A DNA stretch of 54,179 nucleotides, taken from NCBI GenBank assembly GCA_029975435.1, contig JARKPC010000234.1, positions 1 through 54,179 of the forward strand, written 5' to 3'. Source of the DNA: Propionivibrio sp. GTDB taxonomy: Bacteria; Pseudomonadota; Gammaproteobacteria; Burkholderiales; Rhodocyclaceae. The stretch's first letter is position 1; each line of letters begins with the position of its first letter. The notes below the pieces were generated by a model. The model was given only the letters and a program-made list of their open reading frames with translations, had not been told where the DNA came from and made no database searches. Positions 36,901 through 44,173 of the stretch are shown here, one piece after another. The position numbers were made by a program, and so were the translations under genes.

Positions 36901-37914
36901 ATGAGCTTTCAACCCGTCAAGTTCTACCAGACCGGCACCTTCACTGTCGGCAACCGCCTGCTGGCCCCGGATCAGCGCAGCGTCCAGGCCAACATGGAGC
37001 GCACCAATTCCCTGAATTCCGGTCACCGCGCCTGCCAGGGCTGCGGCGAGGCGCTTGGCGCCCGCTACGCCATCGACGCGGCAATGCATGCTACCAACAA
37101 CCAACTGGTGGCAGTCAATGCCACCGGCTGCCTGGAGGTGTTTTCCACGCCCTATCCGGAAACTTCCTGGCAGGTTCCCTGGATCCATTCGCTGTTCGGC
37201 AACGCCGCCGCGGTGGCGACCGGCGTCTCTGCCGCGCTCAAGGTCAAGCGCCAGAAGGCCGAGATGGGTGACGTGCGCGTGGTCGCCCAGGGCGGTGATG
37301 GCGGTACGACCGATATCGGATTCGGCTGCCTGTCCGGAATGTTCGAGCGCAACGACGACGTCCTGTACATCTGCTACGACAACGGCGGCTACATGAATAC
37401 CGGCATCCAGCGCAGTTCGGCCACGCCGCCGGCCGCGCGCACGGCGACGACCATGCCGGTCGGGCCGGAGCCCGGCAACCCGTTCGGCCAGGGCAAGTTC
37501 GTGCCGGCCATCGCCATGGCGCACGAGATTCCCTACGTGGCCACCGCGACGGTCGCCGACCTGCGCGATCTCGAGCACAAGGTCAGGAAGGCCATGACCT
37601 TCCGGGGTGCCCGCTACATCCATATCCTGGTGCCCTGTCCGCTCGGTTGGGGGACGGCATCGCACGACACTCTGAAGATGTCGCGCCTGGCCAAGGAAAC
37701 CGGCCTGTTCCCGGTGTTCGAAGCCGAGCGCGGAGAACTGACGCATTCGACGAAAATTCGTCGTTTGCTCCCGGTCGAGGAATACCTGCGGCCGCAGAAG
37801 CGCTTTGCCCACCTGTTTGGCAAATCGCCGGCGATTGACACCATTGCCCGTCTGCAAGCGATTGCCGACAAGAACATCCGTAAATACGATCTGCTCGACA
37901 AGGAGGCGAACTGA
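36901..37914 (+). CDS. porB: 2-oxoacid:ferredoxin oxidoreductase beta subunit
   Basis: A 337-residue TPP-binding chain. The [4Fe-4S] cysteines are in RACQGCGEAL, NATGCLEV and VPCPLGWG; the TPP/Mg motif is GGDGGTTDIGFGCLSG, and YDNGGYMNTGIQRSSATP is the classic PorB segment. It lies 10 bases after porA with a GAGGAGTCGAGC site. Its TGA overlaps the next ATG by one base (TGATG), so the flavin subunit is coupled. Confidence 0.93.
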   Translation: MSFQPVKFYQTGTFTVGNRLLAPDQRSVQANMERTNSLNSGHRACQGCGEALGARYAIDAAMHATNNQLVAVNATGCLEVFSTPYPETSWQVPWIHSLFGNAAAVATGVSAALKVKRQKAEMGDVRVVAQGGDGGTTDIGFGCLSGMFERNDDVLYICYDNGGYMNTGIQRSSATPPAARTATTMPVGPEPGNPFGQGKFVPAIAMAHEIPYVATATVADLRDLEHKVRKAMTFRGARYIHILVPCPLGWGTASHDTLKMSRLAKETGLFPVFEAERGELTHSTKIRRLLPVEEYLRPQKRFAHLFGKSPAIDTIARLQAIADKNIRKYDLLDKEAN

Positions 37915-39536
37915 TGAACAAGCCGTTTGCAATCACCCTCGACCCGGGTTCGTCGCTCGCCAACCGCACCGGTTCGTGGCGCACGGCGCGGCCGGTCTAC
38001 GGGGACCGTCTGCCGCCCTGCAACAACCAGTGCCCGGCTGGAGAAGACATCCAGGGCTGGCTGTTTCATGCTGAGTCGGGCAATTACGAAAAAGCCTGGC
38101 AGCACCTGACCAAGGACAATCCGTTCCCGGCGATCATGGGCCGCGTCTGCTACCACACCTGCGAAGGTGCCTGCAACCGCGCCAACCTAGACGCAGCAGT
38201 GGGCATCAATTCCGTCGAACGCTTCCTCGGCGACGAAGCGATCAAGCGCCGCTGGAAACTGGTTCCGCCAGCCGCCGAGTCGGGCAAGCATGTGCTGATC
38301 GTCGGCGGCGGTCCGTCGGGCATGTCGGCGGCTTATCACCTGCGCCGTCTTGGGCATCGCGTGACGGTCCATGAAGCCGGGCCAATGCTCGGCGGAATGA
38401 TGCGCTTCGGGATTCCCAAGTACCGCCTGCCGCGCGACGTCCTCGATGCGGAAATGCAGCGGGTGGTCGACATGGGCGTCGAGGTGAAGCTCAACACCAA
38501 GGTCGATAACATCCTTGAGACCATGCAGGCCGGCAAGTTCGACGCTGCCTTCCTGGCCGTCGGCGCGCACATCGGCAAGCGCACCAGCATTCCGGCCGGC
38601 GCCGTGTCGAAGATCGTCGACGCGGTTTCGATCCTGCGCAGCATGGAAGGTGAGGACAAGCCGATGCTCGGGCGACGTGTCGTCGTCTACGGCGGTGGCA
38701 ATACGGCGATCGACGTCGCCCGTACCGCCAAGCGCATGGGCGCCGAGCCGATCATCGTCTATCGCCGCACCCGCGACAAGATGCCGGCGCACGACTTCGA
38801 AGTCGAGGAGGCAATGCAGGAAGGCGTCATGATCAAGTGGCTGTCGACCATCAAGCAAGCCGGCGATTCATCCATCACCGTCGAGAAGATGGAACTCGAT
38901 GCCAACGGTTTCCCGCAGCCGACAGGCGAGATCGAAACGCTGGAAGCTGACTCGGTGGTGCTGGCGTTGGGTCAGGACGTCGATCTGGGTTTGCTCGAAG
39001 GTGTTCCGGGTCTGGAGGTTACGGACGGCGTAGTCAAGGTGGACGCCAACATGATGACCGGCCACGCGGGCATTTTTGCAGGTGGCGACATGGTGCCTGC
39101 CGACCGCAATATCACCGTCGGTGTCGGTCACGGCAAGAAGGCGGCGCGCAACATCGACGCCTGGTTGCGCGGTACGACGTATGCTGCTCCGCCCAAGGCG
39201 CCGCTCGCGACGTTCGAGCGCCTGAATACCTGGTATTACGCCGATGCGCCGAAAACCGTGCGGCCGATGCTGGATATTATCCGCCGGCAGTCGACCTTCG
39301 AGGAAGTCCAGGGTGGCCTGGACGAAAGCAACGCGCTGTACGAGGCGCGCCGCTGCCTGTCCTGCGGCAACTGCTTCGAGTGCGACAACTGCTACGGGGT
39401 TTGCCCGGACAACGCGGTGATCAAGCTCGGTCCCGGCAAGCGCTTCGAGTTCAACTACGACTATTGCAAGGGCTGTGGCCTGTGCGTGGCGGAGTGTCCT
39501 TGCGGTGCGATCGACATGGTGCCTGAAAACAATTAG
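37914..39536 (+). CDS. GltD-like FAD/NAD(P) oxidoreductase fused to 2x[4Fe-4S] ferredoxin
   Basis: A 540-residue electron-transfer subunit. The N-terminal ~110 residues are the cysteine-rich GltD cap (CNNQCPAG, CYHTCEGACNRA). Two Rossmann motifs follow: LIVGGGPSGMSAAYHLRRLG for FAD and VVVYGGGNTAIDVARTA for NAD(P). The last ~70 residues add a PorD-like ferredoxin with CLSCGNCFECDNCYGVCP and CKGCGLCVAECPCG. This chain would pass electrons from porGAB to NAD(P)+ or back, as PadH and PadF do as separate proteins in phenylglyoxylate dehydrogenase of Azoarcus evansii. It ends before a hairpin at 39563. Confidence 0.9.
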   Translation: MNKPFAITLDPGSSLANRTGSWRTARPVYGDRLPPCNNQCPAGEDIQGWLFHAESGNYEKAWQHLTKDNPFPAIMGRVCYHTCEGACNRANLDAAVGINSVERFLGDEAIKRRWKLVPPAAESGKHVLIVGGGPSGMSAAYHLRRLGHRVTVHEAGPMLGGMMRFGIPKYRLPRDVLDAEMQRVVDMGVEVKLNTKVDNILETMQAGKFDAAFLAVGAHIGKRTSIPAGAVSKIVDAVSILRSMEGEDKPMLGRRVVVYGGGNTAIDVARTAKRMGAEPIIVYRRTRDKMPAHDFEVEEAMQEGVMIKWLSTIKQAGDSSITVEKMELDANGFPQPTGEIETLEADSVVLALGQDVDLGLLEGVPGLEVTDGVVKVDANMMTGHAGIFAGGDMVPADRNITVGVGHGKKAARNIDAWLRGTTYAAPPKAPLATFERLNTWYYADAPKTVRPMLDIIRRQSTFEEVQGGLDESNALYEARRCLSCGNCFECDNCYGVCPDNAVIKLGPGKRFEFNYDYCKGCGLCVAECPCGAIDMVPENN

Positions 39537-39562
39537 GCATCGTTCTTGAGTTGAAGCAGTAA

Positions 39563-39594
39563 AGCGGGGCGGTGACTGATGTCACCGCCCCGCT
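39563..39594. terminator. Shared hairpin terminator between por and cbp operons
   Basis: A 14-bp perfect stem AGCGGGGCGGTGAC (39563-39576) with its complement at 39581-39594 and a TGAT loop. It sits 27 bases after the flavin/ferredoxin gene and 20 bases after the convergent cbpB stop, so it may end both transcripts. The T-tract is weak on both sides. Confidence 0.7.
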
Positions 39595-39614
39595 GTCGTT
39601 TACAGGCGCAAGAA

Positions 39615-40994
39615 TTACTGCATCAGGAACGTCGTATCGGTGCCTTCGTCCCAGCCATCCCACAGGTAGTCGTCGGCCTTGCCGTCGGCGATCAGGCGAA
39701 GGGCGTAGTTGACCTGTTCCTTGTAGAAGTCGCAGAAGGCGCCCATCCGACCCATGCCGCCGTTCATCTCGTGCGCCTCGGCCGGGCAGGGCGAACCACA
39801 GAAATGGCGGATGGCGCACTCGTTGCACGGTGCGAACCGGTCAACGTCGCGCGCGGTGACGGTGCGGAAGGCGTCTGACGCCAGTGCTGCCGCAACGCCG
39901 CCGTCGTCCAGCAGGTTGCCGCCATTGAAGCGCGGCAAACCGATGAACTCGCTGCACGGGTAGAGGCTGCCGTCGGCGGCCAGCGCAAAGAAAGCCCGCC
40001 CGCCTCCGCACGGCGAGATGTCACACATCAGGCGACGCGCCGTCGGCGCCAGGATGGCGATCAGCACGTTGGCGAAATTGGCGACCAGCAGCTTGCGCCC
40101 GGTCTGCCGGTACAGCTCGTATGTCCGGTCAAGGGCTGCGAAGAATGCCTTCGCCATGTCGCCATCGGACGGTTTGACGCCGCGTGCACCCGGCAAGGTG
40201 CAGCGCAGAGTGTTGAGCATACAGGTCGGAACTTCGTAGGCGTGGAACAGTTCGACCATGCCAGTGAGAGTCGGCAGGTTCTCGGTCGTGCAGGTGGTGA
40301 TCACGCTCCACGACCCGTAGCCGCGCAACTTCTCCATAGCCTTGAGCACCTTGTCATGCACGCTCTTGCCGCCCCACGTCTGGCGCGTGGCGTCGGTGAT
40401 GCCGGCGACCGGGCCGTCGAGCGAGAGGCCGATGCTGACATTGCGCGAGGTCAGGAATTCGACCGCCTCATTGTCGAGCAGGGTGCCGTTGGTCTGGATG
40501 CCGAAGGCGAAGTCCTCGCCGAATTCCTCGATGGCGGCGAATACCGCAGGCTTGTTCATCAGCGGTTCGGCGCCGTGAAAAATGGCGCGGGGCTTGCGTC
40601 CCTCGGGCATGACGGTACGGAAGTAATCGCGCAGCTTGCCGAGCGAAGCGATCAGCTTGCTTTCCGACATGTGCTGGCCTTCGCTGCGCTGCGTGCCGGG
40701 CAGATAGCAGTAGGTGCAGTTGAGGTTGCAGCGCTCGGTCGGGTTGAGATAGACGCCGGATGGAGTCAGCCCGAAACGCAGTGCGTGCAGTTCGCGGGCG
40801 AACTCGGCGGCCTTGTCGCGGAAGCTGTCGATGAGCGCCGTACCGTCGGCCACAGATTCGGCGATGCGTGTCTTGTCGACGAGTGCCCAGAACGCGGTGT
40901 TGGGATCGGTGACGGCGGCATAGACGTCGTGGCCGATGTCCACGGGAATCAGCGGGCCGGCGGACGCGGCCCGTGCGAGAATGGCGTCAGTCAT
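39615..40994 (-). CDS. cbpB: Radical SAM/SPASM peptide-modifying enzyme (CbpB-like)
   Basis: A 459-residue enzyme. The radical SAM cluster is bound by Cys89, Cys93 and Cys96 in ERCNLNCTYCY. The C-terminal SPASM domain has the complete pattern: a Cys in CGGGRAFF, DGSLYPC (G-x4-C), CNECAIRHFCGSPC (CX2CX5CX3C) and a last FC near residue 425, for two extra [4Fe-4S] clusters. Such enzymes modify ribosomally made peptides. The ATG directly follows the cbpA TAA (TAAATG) with no gap. Residues 1-75 precede the catalytic fold and may grip the precursor (inference). I recall this enzyme/peptide pair being called CbpB/CbpA in family collections; the name should be confirmed. Confidence 0.87.
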   Translation of the reverse strand: MTDAILARAASAGPLIPVDIGHDVYAAVTDPNTAFWALVDKTRIAESVADGTALIDSFRDKAAEFARELHALRFGLTPSGVYLNPTERCNLNCTYCYLPGTQRSEGQHMSESKLIASLGKLRDYFRTVMPEGRKPRAIFHGAEPLMNKPAVFAAIEEFGEDFAFGIQTNGTLLDNEAVEFLTSRNVSIGLSLDGPVAGITDATRQTWGGKSVHDKVLKAMEKLRGYGSWSVITTCTTENLPTLTGMVELFHAYEVPTCMLNTLRCTLPGARGVKPSDGDMAKAFFAALDRTYELYRQTGRKLLVANFANVLIAILAPTARRLMCDISPCGGGRAFFALAADGSLYPCSEFIGLPRFNGGNLLDDGGVAAALASDAFRTVTARDVDRFAPCNECAIRHFCGSPCPAEAHEMNGGMGRMGAFCDFYKEQVNYALRLIADGKADDYLWDGWDEGTDTTFLMQ

Positions 40995-41135
40995 TTACTT
41001 GGCCGCTTTCCGGTCCATCAGTACGTAGTGCGACAGGCCGATGCCGTCGGGGTTGCAACTCTTGCGGATGGCGATGGTCGGGACGGGCGCCGGCTTGGCG
41101 GATTGGGACGTTTGCGTTTGAACCGTTTGGGACAT
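40995..41135 (-). CDS. cbpA: Short precursor peptide (CbpA-like)
   Basis: A 46-residue peptide directly in front of the radical SAM gene. The N-terminal half is Gln/Thr/Ser-rich without charge except one Lys, then PAPVP, then a distinct core TIAIRKSCNPDGIGLSHYVL and a basic tail MDRKAAK. It has one cysteine (Cys27), one His, one Tyr and an NPDGIG turn, plausible targets for modification. ATG 41135 follows GAGGAG. The frame opens further upstream to 41240, but that part covers the terminator hairpin and is not translated sequence that I would support. No signal peptide. Confidence 0.8.
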   Translation of the reverse strand: MSQTVQTQTSQSAKPAPVPTIAIRKSCNPDGIGLSHYVLMDRKAAK

Positions 41136-41161
41136 GATCCACTCCTCGGGAAAATGAAAAC

Positions 41162-41211
41162 AAAAAAGGCTCCGGCTGAAGACACGCGGGGGCATGCCTT
41201 CAGCCGGAGCC
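41162..41211 (-). terminator. Riboswitch expression-platform terminator
   Basis: On the minus strand a 14-bp perfect stem (41198-41211 with 41168-41181, GGCTCCGGCTGAAG) with a 16-base loop is followed by six T residues (41162-41167). It lies between the cobalamin aptamer and the cbpA ribosome-binding site, so B12 binding can switch transcription off before the peptide gene. Confidence 0.9.
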
Positions 41212-41232
41212 CTTGCCAAAGCTCCGCTTCGT

Positions 41233-41388
41233 TTCGACACGTCTTCTGGCTACCGGATCAGCCGAAGCGCAGCGCCTTCCCGGCGGGGTGAGCCCCGTCA
41301 GTGGCTGGTTGTATCAACCTTGCAGCGTTCGTCCCCGGATACAGCGGCGGGCCCGCCACGGATTTGCACCGTGTTCCGTTTCGTCGAA
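41233..41388 (-). ncRNA. Cobalamin (B12) riboswitch
   Basis: Read on the minus strand, the region carries the conserved cobalamin-aptamer blocks in order: GGTGCAAATCCGTG and GCGGGCCCGCCGCTGTA, then the B12-box-like AGCCACTGACGGGG with CGGGAAGG, and at the end AGCCAGAAGACGTGTC, close to the consensus GCCAGGAGACCTGCC. A closing P1 helix can form between TTCGAC (41383-41388) and GTCGAA (41233-41238). The length, about 156 nt, is typical of the class. It is followed by the terminator at 41162-41211 and then cbpA/cbpB, which it should control. Confidence 0.93.
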
Positions 41389-41403
41389 TCGAATGGAGCG
41401 CGT

Positions 41404-41433
41404 ATTTTCCACGAGCGTCGTTGATGAGGTCAA
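41404..41433 (-). promoter_or_regulatory. Candidate promoter of the riboswitch-cbpAB transcript
   Basis: On the minus strand TTGACC (41433-41428) and GAAAAT (41409-41404) with an 18-base spacer, just upstream of the aptamer. It fits in the 60-base gap after the ABC-permease stop. Confidence 0.4.
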
Positions 41434-41454
41434 GTGCCGCGGGGGTGCCGAGGA

Positions 41455-42249
41455 TTACTTGAGCAGTCGCCGTCGTGTGAGGATCGTGGCGACGTAAAAA
41501 GCGAGCGTGGCGATGCACGCGAGTGCCGCGACGTGGCCGCCGGCGTTCGCAGGGATCTGGCCATTGAGCAAGGGGCGGGCGAGTTGCACCGCGTGGGAGA
41601 GAGGCAACCACGCGGCGATCGCGTGTAGCAGCGGGGGCAACTGATCGGCGGGGAAAAAAACTCCGGAGACGAGCGTCATTGGAGTGATGAACAGCGTGAA
41701 GTAGTACATGAAAAAATCGTAGGAGGGAGCCAGCGCGCAGATGATCAGGCCGAGCGCGCCAAAGGTGAGGCCGGTGAGGAAAATGACCGGGATTGTCCAT
41801 AGCGCCAGCGGTGACGCGCTCAATCCGAGCATGGCGATGACCAGCAGGATGGCCAGTCCCGAAAGCAAACTCTTGCTGGCGGTCCATACCAGTTCGCCGG
41901 CCAGCACGTGGTCGAGCGTGAGCGGGGTGTTGAGAATCGCGTCCCATGTTTTCTGCACGTGCATGCGCGAGAAGCCGGAATAGAGCGCTTCGAAGGTGGC
42001 CGCGTTCATCGTGCTGGCGACGACCGTGCCGGCAGCGAGAAAGCTGACATAGCTCACGCCGCCGATCTCGGGCAGAAGAGCGCCCAGTCCGTAGCCGAGA
42101 CCGAGCATGTAGATCAGCGGGTCGGCCAGGTTTCCGAGTACCGAGGGCAGCGCCAGCTTGCGCCAGACTAGGAAGTTGCGCCGCCACACCGGCAGCCAAC
42201 GCAGGCCGGGGCGGGGAAGAGAGAACAGCGTTGCTTTCGACATCGTCAA
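41455..42249 (-). CDS. ABC-2 type exporter permease (NodJ-like)
   Basis: A 264-residue permease with about six membrane helices, resembling NodJ of the lipooligosaccharide/drug exporter group (WRKLALPSVLGNLADPLIYM, GLGYGLGALL, TLTFGALGLIICALAPSYDFF near the middle). It overlaps the ATPase gene by 4 bases. Substrate unknown; NodIJ of rhizobia export Nod factors, but related pairs are common in betaproteobacteria without nod genes. Being immediately upstream of the peptide locus it could in principle export that product, with no direct evidence. Confidence 0.85.
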   Translation of the reverse strand: MTMSKATLFSLPRPGLRWLPVWRRNFLVWRKLALPSVLGNLADPLIYMLGLGYGLGALLPEIGGVSYVSFLAAGTVVASTMNAATFEALYSGFSRMHVQKTWDAILNTPLTLDHVLAGELVWTASKSLLSGLAILLVIAMLGLSASPLALWTIPVIFLTGLTFGALGLIICALAPSYDFFMYYFTLFITPMTLVSGVFFPADQLPPLLHAIAAWLPLSHAVQLARPLLNGQIPANAGGHVAALACIATLAFYVATILTRRRLLK

Positions 42250-43172
42250 TCCCGCAATTCCCGCCCGGTTAACTTGATGAACACATCCTCCAGCGTGGCA
42301 GGACGGTGCAGGTAGCGAAGCCCGGGTTGATCATGCAGCGCCGAGAGCAGCGGCGCTACGTCCTGGCAATAGAAGAATGCCGTCTCGCCAGCTACTTCGA
42401 TGCGCTCACCCAGAGTATCGTGTTCGCGTGCCCAGTCGGCGGCCTCGTCGCCGAAGACTTCCACTACCTGCGGTTCGATGTGCGTGGCGACGAGGTTGCG
42501 CGGTGCGCCTTCGGTAATCATGCGACCGTGGTCGAGGATGGCCAGTCGATCACACAGGCGTTCGGCTTCGTCCATGAAGTGCGTGGTCAGAATCAACGTT
42601 TTGCCACGCGTCGTCAGCTGTTTCATGCGGTCCCAAATCAGGTGGCGTGCCTGGGGATCGAGACCGGTAGTCGGTTCGTCGAGGAAGATAATATCCGGGT
42701 CGTTAATCATTGCCCGCGCCAGGGTAAGGCGCCGTTTCATTCCCCCCGAAAGTGTCTGGATGCGGGCGTCCGCCTTGCCTACCAGTCCCGCAAAATCGAG
42801 CAGATCCGGGATGCGGGCATCGATCGCGGCGTTGCTGAGGCCGAAGTAGCGGCCATAGACTATGAGGTTTTCACGAACGGTGAAATCGGGATCCAGATTG
42901 TCGAATTGCGGTACGACTCCCACGTTGGCACGGGCCTTCTCCGCCTCTTCGGGAACAGTGTGCCCGCCCAGGCGGATCGTTCCGCCGTCCGGAACCGTCA
43001 AGCCGAGGCAGCAGCGCAACGTAGTGGTTTTCCCCGCGCCATTGGGCCCGAGGAGCCCGAAGCACGTGCCTCGCGTCACGCGAAAATCGATGCCAGCGAC
43101 GACCTCGTTGCCGTCGTAGCTCTTGCGCAGGTCGGAAACACTGAGCGCGTCTTCGGGGCTCAATGTGACCAT
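42246..43172 (-). CDS. ABC transporter ATP-binding protein (NodI-like)
   Basis: A 308-residue ATPase partner of the permease. Walker A is GPNGAGKTTT, the signature LSGGMKRRL, Walker B IIFLDEPTTGLD and the switch His in LTTHFMDEAE. A C-terminal extension of about 80 residues follows, as in NodI/DrrA-type exporters. It overlaps the hydrolase gene by 13 bases and the permease by 4. Confidence 0.92.
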   Translation of the reverse strand: MVTLSPEDALSVSDLRKSYDGNEVVAGIDFRVTRGTCFGLLGPNGAGKTTTLRCCLGLTVPDGGTIRLGGHTVPEEAEKARANVGVVPQFDNLDPDFTVRENLIVYGRYFGLSNAAIDARIPDLLDFAGLVGKADARIQTLSGGMKRRLTLARAMINDPDIIFLDEPTTGLDPQARHLIWDRMKQLTTRGKTLILTTHFMDEAERLCDRLAILDHGRMITEGAPRNLVATHIEPQVVEVFGDEAADWAREHDTLGERIEVAGETAFFYCQDVAPLLSALHDQPGLRYLHRPATLEDVFIKLTGRELRD

Positions 43173-43798
43173 GCGCGCAGAATGATGTCGCGAATGAGGT
43201 GCAGCCGACGATGAAAAAAATGGTCGGCGCCGGGAATGACCACGACCGGCAGATCCAGCGGCTGCGCCCAGGCCAGGACGTTGGCCAGTGGCACGGTGGT
43301 GTCGGCCGACCCGTGAATGACCAGCGTGTCTTTCGGCACGGTGCGTGTCGAATACTGACGGGCGCCTTCGACATGGCCGGCGGCGGTCCCGACCAGGACC
43401 AGCCGCTGTGCAGGCTGGCCGGAATCGACCAGCGACTCGGCGACTCGGGTCTGGACATAGGCGCCGAACGAAAAACCGGCCAGCACCACCGGTATTTCAC
43501 CGAATATATGCCTCGCTTCGTCGAGGACGAGAAGCATGTCGTCGGTCTCTCCACGACCGTCATCATGCAGTCCTTCGCTGCCACCAACACCCCGGAAGTC
43601 GGGTCGTAGTGCGGCGTAACCGAGCCGGATGAAGGTGCTCGCCAGAGTATGCACGACCTTGTTCTCGCTGGTGCCGCCGAATAATGGATGCGGGTGACAT
43701 ACCAGGGCGATGCCCCGCGGCTCTGGCGACGATTCGACTTTTGTCTCGATTGTGCCGGCCCGTCCAGTGATGCGCAGCGTTTGTTCAGAAGGTTTCAT
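43160..43798 (-). CDS. Alpha/beta hydrolase
   Basis: A 212-residue alpha/beta-fold protein with the oxyanion region CHPHPLFGGT, FRGVGGSEG, nucleophile Ser in GFSFGAYVQTR, an Asp in HGSADTTVPL and a His in GADHFFH. This CHPHP group is widespread as an uncharacterised hydrolase in proteobacteria. It overlaps the ABC ATPase by 13 bases and sits 8 bases after the ferredoxin gene. Confidence 0.87.
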   Translation of the reverse strand: MKPSEQTLRITGRAGTIETKVESSPEPRGIALVCHPHPLFGGTSENKVVHTLASTFIRLGYAALRPDFRGVGGSEGLHDDGRGETDDMLLVLDEARHIFGEIPVVLAGFSFGAYVQTRVAESLVDSGQPAQRLVLVGTAAGHVEGARQYSTRTVPKDTLVIHGSADTTVPLANVLAWAQPLDLPVVVIPGADHFFHRRLHLIRDIILRAWSH

Positions 43799-43806
43799 GC
43801 GTGCCG

Positions 43807-44115
43807 CTATATCTTCAGGCGCTCGATGATGCGTCCATGCACGAGGTGTTCCTGGATGATCTCTTCGACATCATCCGTGTCCACGTACTGATACCACACC
43901 GCTTCCGGATACACGACGAGAACCGGTCCTAGGTCGCAGCGGTCCATGCATCCGGCCTTGTTGATACGCACCTTGCCTTCGCCCTTGAGTTTCAACTGGG
44001 CGATCCTGTCCTTGGCGTAGGTCTGGGCCTCGGTAGCGCCGAGATTGTTGCAACACGTTTCACCGTCCGGGCGCTGGTTGCAGCAGAAAAACACGTGGTG
44101 TTTGTAGTAGCTCAT
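43807..44115 (-). CDS. Thioredoxin-like [2Fe-2S] ferredoxin
   Basis: A 102-residue protein with the four cysteines of the Shethna/thioredoxin-like class: CCNQRPDGETCC early and CMDRCDLGP at about residue 58. It begins YYKHHVFFC, typical of bacterial members. It is a soluble electron carrier of unknown partner. It lies in an operon with the hydrolase, the NodIJ pair and the VanZ-like gene. Confidence 0.9.
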   Translation of the reverse strand: MSYYKHHVFFCCNQRPDGETCCNNLGATEAQTYAKDRIAQLKLKGEGKVRINKAGCMDRCDLGPVLVVYPEAVWYQYVDTDDVEEIIQEHLVHGRIIERLKI

Positions 44116-44173
44116 GTCGGATATTTCGGGTGGTTGGGTTTGTCGGTAATCGATAGGCCTAATTCATTTCCTG

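Noticed and set aside
41136-41240. Upstream 35-codon extension of the peptide gene
   Set aside because: It spans the riboswitch terminator hairpin and its T-tract; the GAGGAG before 41135 marks the real start.
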